Below the pieces are notes generated by a model. It ran no database searches, had not been told where the DNA came from, and worked only from the letters and a program-made list of their open reading frames with translations. The position numbers and the translations under genes were made by a program. 50,212 nt of DNA from Bacteroidales bacterium (GTDB lineage Bacteria > Bacteroidota > Bacteroidia > Bacteroidales > WRLA01): the NCBI GenBank assembly GCA_031254805.1, contig JAIRTP010000012.1, positions 1 through 50,212 on the forward strand. Reading direction: 5' to 3'. Shown piece by piece: positions 7,886-15,703 of this stretch. Position 1 is the stretch's first letter, and the number at the start of each line of letters is the position of its first letter.

Positions 7886-8683
7886 ATGAGTTGGTTCGAG
7901 GCGTTGATTTTAGGAATTGTCCAAGGGCTTACGGAATTTTTACCGGTAAGTTCAAGCGGACATCTTGTGATGATGAAGGAGTTGCTGGGCGTGGAGCAAA
8001 CCGGAAGCGTCGCTTTTGAAGTGGTTGTACATGCGGCGACAGTTTTAAGCGTTATTATTGTTTTTCGTAAAGATATCCGGAAACTGTTATCAGAATTTTT
8101 CAAATTCAAGTATAATATTGAAACAGAATATATTCTAAAAATAGTCCTTTCGATGATTCCTGTTTTGATTGTAGGATTATTTTTCAAAGATTTTATCGCT
8201 TCTCTGTTTGGCGAAGGATTGAGACTGGTTGGCAGCATGTTGCTGGTTACCGCGATATTACTGACGTTGACTCATTTCGTTAAATTTAAAGAACGACATT
8301 CAATTCGTTATAAAGACGCTTTTATTATCGGTTTAGCGCAAGCATGCGCCGTATTGCCGGGATTGTCTCGTTCGGGATCTACGATTGCGACGGGATTATT
8401 GCTTGGAAATAGAAAAGAAGAGATAGCGCGATTTTCATTTTTAATGGTTTTGATTCCTATTTTGGGAGAAGCTTTCCTTGAGTTGATAGGAGGCGAATTT
8501 ACTTTGGCGACATCGGGCATTCCGACAATTTCTTTGCTCATCGGCTTTTTTGCGGCATTTTTATCGGGACTTTTTGCCTGTAAATTGATGTTGAGGATTG
8601 TTAAAAATAGTAAACTTGTCTATTTTGCCCTCTACTGTGCCATTGCAGGATTAGTAGCGATTGGATTTTCAATATTTTCATAA
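7886..8683 (+). CDS. uppP: Undecaprenyl-diphosphatase UppP (BacA)
   Basis: A 265-residue integral membrane protein. It removes a phosphate from undecaprenyl diphosphate so that the lipid carrier for peptidoglycan and other envelope polymers can be recycled. The family's two signature regions are clear: GLTEFLPVSSSGHLV near residues 14-28 and LPGLSRSGST near 157-166. The hydrophobic profile suits the usual re-entrant multi-helix fold. The length is normal. It is followed by truB after 3 bases. Confidence 0.93.
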   Translation: MSWFEALILGIVQGLTEFLPVSSSGHLVMMKELLGVEQTGSVAFEVVVHAATVLSVIIVFRKDIRKLLSEFFKFKYNIETEYILKIVLSMIPVLIVGLFFKDFIASLFGEGLRLVGSMLLVTAILLTLTHFVKFKERHSIRYKDAFIIGLAQACAVLPGLSRSGSTIATGLLLGNRKEEIARFSFLMVLIPILGEAFLELIGGEFTLATSGIPTISLLIGFFAAFLSGLFACKLMLRIVKNSKLVYFALYCAIAGLVAIGFSIFS

Positions 8684-8686
8684 AAA

Positions 8687-9427
8687 ATGCAATCTTCTCT
8701 TTTGGACTTTCAAGAAGGCGCGATTCTTTTGGTGGATAAACCATTAAAATGGACTTCTTTTGACGTTGTCAATTATTTGCGGGTTCGTATTTCCAAAGCA
8801 TTAAAGGTGAAAAAAATTAAAGTCGGACATGCCGGAACATTAGATCCTTTGGCAACGGGATTACTTCTAATTTGCACCGGAAAAAAGACTAAAGAGATTG
8901 AAAAACTGCAAGGATTTGACAAAGAATATGTTGGGACGTTCAAGATCGGCGCGACAACGCCCTCTTATGACGGAGAAACAGAAGAAAATCAGCATTTTGA
9001 GATAAAAAATATAACAGAAGAAACGTTGCGACAAGTAGCTTCGGAATTAACGGGAGCGATTGAGCAAATTCCGCCAATTTTTTCCGCTATCAAAATCAAC
9101 GGGAAAAACGCCTATATGCATGCTCGAAAAAACCATGATATAGAACTTAAAGCGCGACGGGTACATATATATCAATTTGAATTGACGGAAATTTCTTTAC
9201 CGTTTGTCTCTTTTCGCGTGCAATGCAGCAAAGGAACTTATATTCGCTCATTGGCGCATGATTTCGGCAAGAAATTAAACAATGGAGCATATCTTACTGC
9301 TTTACGAAGGACAAAGGTCGGCGATTATTCCATAAATGGCGCGCTTTCTTTGGAACAGGCGGAACGTCTCGTCGCCAGCGTTTTATCCCAAGATAATCTT
9401 GTTAATGGAAATATTTCTTTACCATAA
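8687..9427 (+). CDS. truB: tRNA pseudouridine(55) synthase TruB
   Basis: A 246-residue TruB, which converts U55 in the tRNA T-loop to pseudouridine. The catalytic Asp is D53 in GHAGTLDPLATGLL, and the substrate block YDGETEEN and the segment SKGTYIRSLAHD are also in place. It lacks a C-terminal PUA domain, as in other short Bacteroidota TruB proteins. It is the last gene of the ftsX operon. Its final 26 bases overlap the convergent acyltransferase gene on the other strand. Confidence 0.93.
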   Translation: MQSSLLDFQEGAILLVDKPLKWTSFDVVNYLRVRISKALKVKKIKVGHAGTLDPLATGLLLICTGKKTKEIEKLQGFDKEYVGTFKIGATTPSYDGETEENQHFEIKNITEETLRQVASELTGAIEQIPPIFSAIKINGKNAYMHARKNHDIELKARRVHIYQFELTEISLPFVSFRVQCSKGTYIRSLAHDFGKKLNNGAYLTALRRTKVGDYSINGALSLEQAERLVASVLSQDNLVNGNISLP

Positions 9428-10754
9428 AAAGAACGGTATTAATAATATATTCTCTTTGCTTTTTCATTTCGTTAAAATCAGCGGAATTTTTCTTTTGAAT
9501 AAAACGTAATCGCCATACATTCAATATATTATTTGTAGCCACTTGATAAAAAAGAGACATTCTTCCTAAAAACATTGCCGACAAAGCTATGCCAAGCGCT
9601 ATCAAAAATGAGTGAAAAACAAAACTTAATACCACGATAACAATAGAATAATAGATTAAATAGAGTAAAAGCCACAATACCAAATGGAAAGAACTTCTGA
9701 AATCATCTTCTTTTAAATTTTGAGCAACTTTTACTGAAATGAAAGAAGGGATAAAATTGGCCACTCTGCCGGCTAAAAAAAGAGGAAAACCGATTATTAA
9801 AAGTAAACTTTTGAGTAATAATTGCGGTAATTTTTTAGGTTTTTCAAAAACGTCGTCTTTTAAGCGGAGTTTTTTGAGACAAGAAGAATAATCGGAATAA
9901 TGTCGAGCAAGTTCTTCGATTTTTTTTGGATTTTCATTCTCTTCATGGTCGAGCGCTGCGGAAATTTCTTGTCGGGCCTTAAGCAACGTTAAAAGGTTCT
10001 TTTTGGAATTTGGGGTGCATTGGCAAAGCAGAGAATCAGCCATCAAAGACATATCATAAAAAGTGGCGTAATACTTTTCGGAACGGATATTTTGTATAAG
10101 AGCGCCAATCTTTTCACTCAAATCATCTCGTAAAGCATTCAAAGCTTTTGCCTGATGCTCATTGTACTGAGTCATATAATCATTTATCGAAATAGGAGCG
10201 CCAAAACGAATTATAAGGTTTTTGCTCGGTTTTACATAATCTTCATAATCAATTCCAACCGGTACAATTACAATTTCGCTGTCTTTCAATTCTTCTTGTG
10301 CAGAAAAAGCGATACGAAACATCCCTTTTACCAATGGCAACAATGTACGTTTAAAACTTTGAGCGCCCTCCGGCATTAAACAGAGCGTTACATGATCGCG
10401 AAGAACATCGATGGCTTGCTCGAATATCTCTTTATTTTTATCCAATTCGCTGCGTCCGTCGCGCTGACGATAGACAGGTAAAATATTGAGCCATATAAGA
10501 ATTTTAGCTATAATCTTTTTTTTAAAAATATCGGCGCGCGCTAAAAAAACCGGTTGCCCGGGTTGCGTCATCAAAACGGCCAAAGCGTCCATCAAAGCAT
10601 TCTGATGATTGGGAGCTAAAATGACGGTCTTTTCTTTTGGAATATTTTCTTTTCCTTCTACGACAATTTTATCATAAAACTGCGCAAACGTGAAATTTAC
10701 ATATGGCTTGAAAATCGCGTACAAAAGATCGAAATTTTGTATTTTTTTCTTCAT
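9402..10754 (-). CDS. PlsC-family acyltransferase (1-acyl-glycerol-3-phosphate acyltransferase-like)
   Basis: About 450 residues. The N-terminal half has the PlsC acyltransferase motifs: NHQNALMD (NHx4D catalytic motif, residues 49-56) and MPEGAQS (PEG motif near 128). Such enzymes acylate lysophosphatidate or related glycerolipids at the membrane. The C-terminal part has hydrophobic helices (about residues 320-405) and a charged tail. The ATG at 10754 is preferred over an upstream TTG, because a -7 box lies just upstream. The 3' end runs 26 bases into the convergent truB gene. The exact acceptor lipid is not readable. Confidence 0.8.
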   Translation of the reverse strand: MKKKIQNFDLLYAIFKPYVNFTFAQFYDKIVVEGKENIPKEKTVILAPNHQNALMDALAVLMTQPGQPVFLARADIFKKKIIAKILIWLNILPVYRQRDGRSELDKNKEIFEQAIDVLRDHVTLCLMPEGAQSFKRTLLPLVKGMFRIAFSAQEELKDSEIVIVPVGIDYEDYVKPSKNLIIRFGAPISINDYMTQYNEHQAKALNALRDDLSEKIGALIQNIRSEKYYATFYDMSLMADSLLCQCTPNSKKNLLTLLKARQEISAALDHEENENPKKIEELARHYSDYSSCLKKLRLKDDVFEKPKKLPQLLLKSLLLIIGFPLFLAGRVANFIPSFISVKVAQNLKEDDFRSSFHLVLWLLLYLIYYSIVIVVLSFVFHSFLIALGIALSAMFLGRMSLFYQVATNNILNVWRLRFIQKKNSADFNEMKKQREYIINTVLFMVKKYFH

Positions 10755-10771
10755 GATCAAATATTCCGTCG

Positions 10772-10800
10772 CAAATTTAAATTATTTTGATGCTTTTCAA
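10772..10800 (-). promoter_or_regulatory. Promoter of the PlsC-type gene
   Basis: On the minus strand, TTG (10798-10800), 18 bases, then TAAATTTG (10772-10779), matching the TTTG/TAnnTTTG pattern. It lies 17 bases upstream of the ATG. Confidence 0.4.
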
Positions 10801-10919
10801 TGGAGACTTTGTTCCCTTCATGATTCGATATGTTTAACTGTCGCCTTCAAAAGAGGCGGATTTTGTAAAAAGATGAAAGCATGGCCTTCAAAACGTTCAT
10901 TGAAATGTAGCCAGATTAA

Positions 10920-11867
10920 TTAAAACTTTTTCAAACGGCGGAAAATGAAAGCAATAATTAAGCCTGAAGCGATATGCCAAACGCCCCACCATGCCGTTAC
11001 GAAAAGCATTCCGCCGGTTACTACGCCGGGAGGAAATATCTTCGGATTGAACAATAATGCCAATCCCAGCCCCGAATTTTGTATTCCTGTTTCTATGGAT
11101 ATCGTTCTGCGGTCAGGAATACTATGCTTGAATAAAGAAGCTAATGAAAATCCCGTAGTAATAGCTAATCCATTGTGAATAAGCACTATGATGAAAATAT
11201 AACCAAAATTATGAAGGAAATTATCTAAATTATTCCACATAGCCATTATCAAGATTGCCGAAAAAGCAATTAGTGAAAGAAATTTAATCGGTCGCAAAAT
11301 CTTATCTTTTATTTTTGGGAAAAAGCGAGAAAATAACATCCCCAAAATCAGAGGCAACGCTAAAAGAATACAAAGCGTGATAAGAATTTGTGGAAAGTCT
11401 ATTTGAAGCGGTTGAAGCAGATCGACGGTTCTTTTACTCAAAAAATTAATATACATTCCTCCCCAAATCCGAAAGTTGAGCGGCGTCATAATAACGGCGG
11501 CGGCGGTGCTAAATCCGGTAAGCGATACAGAAAGAGCAATATTTGCTTTTGCCAGCGACGAGATGTAATTCGACATATTTCCTCCCGGGCATGCGGCTAC
11601 CAAAATCATCCCCATCGCTACGCTTGGAGGAATGAATTTATATCCGGCCGCTACAATTAAAAAGGTAACAGCAGGTAAAGCGATCCATTGACTAAATAAT
11701 CCGACAATTAATGGTTTGGGAGACAAAAATACTTGTTTAAAATCGGAAAATTTTACATCCAGCGCTATCCCAAACATAATAAAAGCCAATACAATGTTGA
11801 CTATCAGAATACCGTCTTCGCTAAAATTAATGGTAAAATTATCTAATGCTTCCAGTTTTTCGTACAT
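10920..11867 (-). CDS. Bile acid:sodium symporter (SBF) family transporter
   Basis: A 315-residue hydrophobic protein with about nine to ten transmembrane segments. It has SBF-family (PF01758) features such as ACPGGNMSN (about residues 91-99) and a later ETGIQNSGLGLAL block, which form the crossed Na+ binding region in structurally known members. These are sodium-coupled organic-anion carriers; the substrate here is unknown. It is transcribed divergently from the lysine fermentation genes across a 283-base spacer, so it could import an acid or help export a product, but that is inference. Confidence 0.85.
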   Translation of the reverse strand: MYEKLEALDNFTINFSEDGILIVNIVLAFIMFGIALDVKFSDFKQVFLSPKPLIVGLFSQWIALPAVTFLIVAAGYKFIPPSVAMGMILVAACPGGNMSNYISSLAKANIALSVSLTGFSTAAAVIMTPLNFRIWGGMYINFLSKRTVDLLQPLQIDFPQILITLCILLALPLILGMLFSRFFPKIKDKILRPIKFLSLIAFSAILIMAMWNNLDNFLHNFGYIFIIVLIHNGLAITTGFSLASLFKHSIPDRRTISIETGIQNSGLGLALLFNPKIFPPGVVTGGMLFVTAWWGVWHIASGLIIAFIFRRLKKF

Positions 11868-11890
11868 ACTTTTTGTAATTAAGAAAATAA

Positions 11891-11922
11891 CAAAAGTATG
11901 AGGTTTATTTGTCTACGACAAT
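11891..11922 (-). promoter_or_regulatory. Promoter of the SBF transporter gene
   Basis: On the minus strand, ATTG (11919-11922), 20 bases, then TACTTTTG (11891-11898), 23 bases upstream of the ATG. It is back to back with the atoD promoter. Confidence 0.4.
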
Positions 11923-12080
11923 AAGTAAAAGTACGTAAAATTACTATATTCTATTTCGTTTTGTCGTTAATATTTGGAATATGGAGGATAAAGTATGGCT
12001 TTAAAATATAAAAGTTTGTTTTACAGTGAATTTTATTTCAAAAGAGCATTGGCTTCACATGATTTCTTTTTCCATCTTTT

Positions 12081-12112
12081 TTTGGACATTCCGTTATACT
12101 TCCGTACCTTTG
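12081..12112 (+). promoter_or_regulatory. Promoter of the lysine fermentation genes (atoD)
   Basis: TTTG (12081-12084), 20 bases, then TACCTTTG (12105-12112). This is a near-ideal Bacteroidota sigma-ABfr-type promoter about 38 bases before the atoD start. A perfect 8-bp dyad lies directly downstream, where transcription should begin. Confidence 0.6.
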
Positions 12113-12113
12113 C

Positions 12114-12133
12114 ACGCTCTATATTTAGAGCGT
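12114..12133. repeat. 20-base dyad at the atoD transcription start
   Basis: ACGCTCTA, a TATT spacer, then TAGAGCGT: a perfect 8-bp inverted repeat. It begins two bases after the -7 box, so it covers the expected transcription start and the first transcribed bases. It could be a repressor operator or a short 5' hairpin that stabilises the message; sequence alone does not separate the two. Confidence 0.6.
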
Positions 12134-12150
12134 CATTAAAATTATAAAAT

Positions 12151-12795
12151 ATGGATAAACAGATAAGTATAGATGAGGCAGTTGCTAAGATAAAAGACGG
12201 GATGACCTTAATGATCGGCGGTTTTTTGGCTAATGGAACGCCTGAAAAAATCATCGATGCATTAGTCAAAGCCAATGTGAAAAACTTGACGATCATTGCC
12301 AACGACACCGGATTTCCCGATAAAGGCATTGGAAAATTGGTTGTGAATCATCAGGTAAAAAAGATCGTCACTTCTCATGTAGGAACAAATCCCGAAACAG
12401 GCAATCAAATGAACGCCGGTTTAATGGAGGTTGAATTTTCTCCGCAAGGCACTTTAGCGGAACGCGTAAGAGCCGGCGGCGCCGGAATAGGCGGATTTCT
12501 TACTCCGACAGGATTAGGGACGCAAGTAGCTGAAGGAAAAGAGATTATTGAACGTCATGGCAAACAATATCTTTTTGAAGAACCATTACGCGCCGATGTG
12601 GCTCTTTTAAAAGCCAATGTGTCCGATCATTTAGGCAATCTTATTTACAAAGGAACGACTCAAAATTTTAATCCATTGATGGCGACGGCGGCAGATATCG
12701 TGATCGTCGAAGTGGAAGAATTAGTTGAAACCGGAAAACTTCCTATAGAAGCCATTCATACGCCGCATATTTTTGTGGATTATATTGTTCAATAA
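12151..12795 (+). CDS. atoD: 3-oxoacid/butyrate-acetoacetate CoA-transferase subunit A
   Basis: A 214-residue class I CoA-transferase alpha subunit. It has the N-terminal block TLMIGGFLANGTPEKII (CoA-binding GGF region, residues 20-36) and the GGAGIGGFLTPTG loop near 110-122. In lysine fermentation this enzyme moves CoA between acetoacetate and acyl-CoA partners. The length is normal. The catalytic Glu is on the beta subunit (AtoA), which should follow directly but does not; the next gene after 76 bases is kal. AtoA must be encoded elsewhere for this to work. It is the first gene after a strong promoter and dyad. Confidence 0.88.
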   Translation: MDKQISIDEAVAKIKDGMTLMIGGFLANGTPEKIIDALVKANVKNLTIIANDTGFPDKGIGKLVVNHQVKKIVTSHVGTNPETGNQMNAGLMEVEFSPQGTLAERVRAGGAGIGGFLTPTGLGTQVAEGKEIIERHGKQYLFEEPLRADVALLKANVSDHLGNLIYKGTTQNFNPLMATAADIVIVEVEELVETGKLPIEAIHTPHIFVDYIVQ

Positions 12796-12871
12796 ATAAC
12801 GACAAGTACATGCAATCGATAGAGCAAATTTTATAAAACGCTCTTTTATTGTTAGATAAAAAAAGGAAAAC

Positions 12872-13255
12872 ATGGAAAAAGTGATGATACGCGTGCGCAT
12901 GAGTTCGCACGACGCCCATTATGGCGGAAATTTGGTAGACGGAGCAAAAATGTTGCAACTTTTTGGCGATGTAGCTACGGAATTATTAATTAGAAACGAC
13001 GGCGACGAAGGACTTTTCAGAGCTTATGATAGCGTTGATTTTCTGGCTCCCGTATATGCCGGCGATTACATTGAAGCTATAGGAGCGATAACAGAGAAAG
13101 GAAATAGTTCTCGTAAAATGACTTTTGAAGCGAGAAAAGTGATCGTTCCGCGCACGGATATCTCAGAGTCGGCGGCTGATGTTTTGGAGGAACCGATCGT
13201 GGTTTGCAGAGCGTCGGGAACTTGCGTAGTACCAAAAAGTTGCCAAAGAAAATAA
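12872..13255 (+). CDS. kal: 3-aminobutyryl-CoA ammonia-lyase
   Basis: A 127-residue hotdog-fold protein matching Kal, which removes ammonia from L-3-aminobutyryl-CoA to give crotonyl-CoA in lysine fermentation. The sequence begins with a conserved strand ([20 protein letters not shown]) where hotdog thioesterases and lyases place active-site residues. It then has a [13 protein letters not shown] strand near 52-64. The assignment depends strongly on the neighbours: kce is next and atoD is just upstream. Alone it could be read as a generic thioesterase-like protein. Confidence 0.85.
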   Translation: MEKVMIRVRMSSHDAHYGGNLVDGAKMLQLFGDVATELLIRNDGDEGLFRAYDSVDFLAPVYAGDYIEAIGAITEKGNSSRKMTFEARKVIVPRTDISESAADVLEEPIVVCRASGTCVVPKSCQRK

Positions 13256-13328
13256 AATTTTGCCGAGAGGTGAAATATAAATTGAAAAAGATTGATCATA
13301 AAAAAGTTATATTTTAATAAATATTTTT

Positions 13329-14150
13329 ATGGAAAAACTCATCATCACAGCCGCGATATGCGGCGCGGAAGTTTTGAAGGAACACAACCCTGCGATTCCT
13401 TACACAATTCCGGAGATGGTTCGCGAGGCAAAATCTGCTCACGAAGCAGGAGCCAGCATCATCCATCTTCATGTTCGCTACGACGACGGAACGCCGACGC
13501 AGGATAAAGCGCGTTTTAAAGAGATCATCGACGCCATTAAAGCTGAAATCCCCGACGTTATTATACAACCGTCGACGGGCGGCGCTGTCGGAATGAGCAA
13601 CGACGAAAGATTGCAACCTATTGAATTATTGCCCGAAATGGCAACTTTGGATTGTGGAACGCTTAATTTCGGAGGCGACGAAATTTTCGAAAACACCGAA
13701 AATACGATCAAATATTTTGGAGAGAGAATGATACAATTGGGTATTAAACCCGAATTGGAAGTTTTCGATAAAAGTATGATCGATATGGCGTTGCGTCTAC
13801 ATAAAAAAGGATTTATTAAAGCTCCGATGCATTTCGATTTCGTTATGGGCGTCAATGGCGGTATTTCAGGAGAATTGCGCGATTTCGTCTTTTTACGCGG
13901 CAGTATTCCCGCTGATGCGACTTATACCGTAGCCGGTATCGGGCGTTATGAATTTCCGCTTGCGGTAGCCGCTATCATCGACGGCGGACATGTACGCGTA
14001 GGATTTGAAGATAACGTGTATCTGTCAAAGGGTGTTTTAGCTAAGTCAAACGGCGAATTGGTGGAAAAAGTAGTGCGTTTGGCGAAAGAATTTGGACGCG
14101 AAATTGCGAACCCGCAGGAAGCAAGAGCAATATTAGGATTGAAAAAATAA
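13329..14150 (+). CDS. kce: 3-keto-5-aminohexanoate cleavage enzyme
   Basis: A 273-residue TIM-barrel protein of the BKACE (DUF849) family. Kce condenses 5-amino-3-oxohexanoate with acetyl-CoA and splits it to 3-aminobutyryl-CoA and acetoacetate. The zinc ligands H46 and H48 (IIHLHVR) fall at exactly the positions known for Kce. The catalytic-region acid E14 (CGAEV) and E227 (VGFEDNVY), the likely third zinc ligand, are present. It lies 73 bases after kal. The DNA between it and kdd holds a decayed GxxExxY gene. Confidence 0.92.
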   Translation: MEKLIITAAICGAEVLKEHNPAIPYTIPEMVREAKSAHEAGASIIHLHVRYDDGTPTQDKARFKEIIDAIKAEIPDVIIQPSTGGAVGMSNDERLQPIELLPEMATLDCGTLNFGGDEIFENTENTIKYFGERMIQLGIKPELEVFDKSMIDMALRLHKKGFIKAPMHFDFVMGVNGGISGELRDFVFLRGSIPADATYTVAGIGRYEFPLAVAAIIDGGHVRVGFEDNVYLSKGVLAKSNGELVEKVVRLAKEFGREIANPQEARAILGLKK

Positions 14151-14191
14151 TTTATTTGACCACAAAAGCGCACAGAGGTTTTCACGGAAGA

Positions 14192-14534
14192 ATGAATAGA
14201 GAAGAAAATTTTAAAAAGTATTAGATTACGCTTTTTGTGTTCATACTGAATTGAGCGCCGGATGATCGGAAAACGTTCATAAAGAATAATTGTTCTACGA
14301 ATTGGAATACATGGAGGTCAAAATTGAGCGGAAAATTTATAAAGAGGTAAATTAGATGCATTACCGAATAAATTTATTGGTTGAGAATTGTGCGGCAACA
14401 GGATTGAAATCGCTTATTGATGTTCGCTTTATTTAAATTCTTGCATATTTGAAACGCTCCAAATGCAAACTCAGGCTTCTTGTAAATCTCAATGATAAAG
14501 CCTACAGAAAGGCATAAAATGCGTAATTTCATAA
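14192..14534 (+). pseudogene. GxxExxY-family gene, decayed
   Basis: Reading across frames gives MNREENFKK, then VLDYAFCVHTELSAG, SENVHKE, LFYELEYMEVKIERKIYKEV, HYRINLLVEN, ILAYLKRSKCKLRLLVNLN and finally GIKCVIS-stop. In order these match the GxxExxY family (vHxxLGpGLLExvYee, eidlLVe, qllsYLK, GLLiNFn, GikRvv). In-frame stops (at SAG-stop, HKE-stop, KEVN-stop and the RFI-stop) and at least three frameshifts show it is dead. The lead-in CACAGAGGTTTTCACGGAAG is typical of the repeats that precede such genes. It fills the 509-base gap between kce and the first kdd. Confidence 0.8.
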
Positions 14535-14609
14535 ATCTTTAGTATTTTTGTGAAACTTTTTGCGCTTAAAACAGAATAATAAACGAATAATTTTATAACA
14601 ATAAAACTT

Positions 14610-14637
14610 AGTATCTTTTGAAATCATTAGTGATACT
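14610..14637. repeat. Inverted repeat upstream of kdd
   Basis: AGTATC, 16 bases, then GATACT, ending 22 bases before the kdd start. A weak -7-like sequence (TACTTTG) overlaps the right arm. It may be an operator or simply chance in AT-rich DNA. Confidence 0.3.
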
Positions 14638-14659
14638 TTGTATTTAAACAAGAAAGAAC

Positions 14660-15703
14660 ATGCAAAAGAAAGGAAACAAATACGGGCTTCACAGAGTCAT
14701 TGAGCCTAAAGGCGTATTGCCGCAACCGGCAAATAAAATAGATAATAACATGGACGAAATCTATGATAATGAGATTTTAATAGACGTCCAAACGCTGAAC
14801 ATCGACTCGGCTAGCTTCACTCAAATCGAAGAACAAGCCAAAGGCGACAAGGCAAAAATTGCAGAAATCATGCTCGACATCGTCGATAAACAAGGAAAAC
14901 ACCGTAATCCGGTGACCGGTTCCGGCGGAATGTTGCTGGGAACGGTAGAAAAAATAGGCGATGCGCTTGTCGGAAAGACAGATTTGAAAGCAGGCGATAA
15001 AATAGCGACATTGGTTTCGCTCTCGTTAACTCCGCTGAGGATAGACAAAATCAAAGATATCCGCCCTGATATAGATCAAGTTGATATTGATGGAAAAGCA
15101 ATTTTATTTGAAAGCGGTATTTACGCTAAAATTCCGGACGATATGCCGGCAACATTAGCTTTATCCGCATTAGACGTAGCGGGCGCGCCGGCGCAAACGG
15201 CAAAATTAGTCAAACCGGGCGATACGGTCCTTATCATCGGAGCCGGTGGAAAATCGGGCATGTTGTGCTGTTATGAAGCAAAAAAACGTACCGGAATTAC
15301 CGGAAAAGTAATCGGTTTATGCCATAGCGAAAGAAGCGCCAAAAGATTGCAGGAACTCGGATTCTGTGATTATGTCTTCTTGGCCGACGCCACGCAACCT
15401 GTTCCGGTTCTCGAAAAAATCGAAGAACTCACCAACGGCGACCTCTGCGACGTCGCAATCAATAACGTAAATATTCCCGATACTGAAATGACCAGCATCC
15501 TTTGCACCAAAGATACGGGCGTTGTTTATTTCTTCTCCATGGCGACAAATTTTACAAAAGCCGCCTTAGGAGCTGAAGGAGTTGGCAGCGACGTGACGAT
15601 GATTGTTGGCAACGGTTATACCAAAGGTCATGCGGAAATTACGCTTCAGATATTACGCGAAAGCGAAAAGTTAAGAAAAGTATTTACCGAACTTTATGCA
15701 TAA
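14660..15703 (+). CDS. kdd: L-erythro-3,5-diaminohexanoate dehydrogenase, copy 1
   Basis: A 347-residue medium-chain-type dehydrogenase. Kdd oxidatively deaminates 3,5-diaminohexanoate to 5-amino-3-oxohexanoate with NAD(P)+. The family's N-terminal sequence (YGLHRVIEPKGVLPQPA), the NPVTGSGGMLLGTV block and the nucleotide-binding loop VLIIGAGGKSGML (about 196-208) are all present. It is one of two adjacent copies: the next gene starts inside the last 8 bases of this one (ATGCATAA overlap), and I judge the two proteins clearly more than half identical by eye. Length and motifs are normal, so both look functional. Confidence 0.92.
   Translation: MQKKGNKYGLHRVIEPKGVLPQPANKIDNNMDEIYDNEILIDVQTLNIDSASFTQIEEQAKGDKAKIAEIMLDIVDKQGKHRNPVTGSGGMLLGTVEKIGDALVGKTDLKAGDKIATLVSLSLTPLRIDKIKDIRPDIDQVDIDGKAILFESGIYAKIPDDMPATLALSALDVAGAPAQTAKLVKPGDTVLIIGAGGKSGMLCCYEAKKRTGITGKVIGLCHSERSAKRLQELGFCDYVFLADATQPVPVLEKIEELTNGDLCDVAINNVNIPDTEMTSILCTKDTGVVYFFSMATNFTKAALGAEGVGSDVTMIVGNGYTKGHAEITLQILRESEKLRKVFTELYA

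Noticed and set aside
10690-10923. Plus-strand frame antisense to the PlsC-type gene start
   Set aside because: It overlaps a well-supported gene and its promoter, and shows no motifs.
12796-12871. A short or hidden AtoA (CoA-transferase beta) gene after atoD
   Set aside because: The gap is only 76 bases and no beta-subunit sequence, intact or broken, is readable there.
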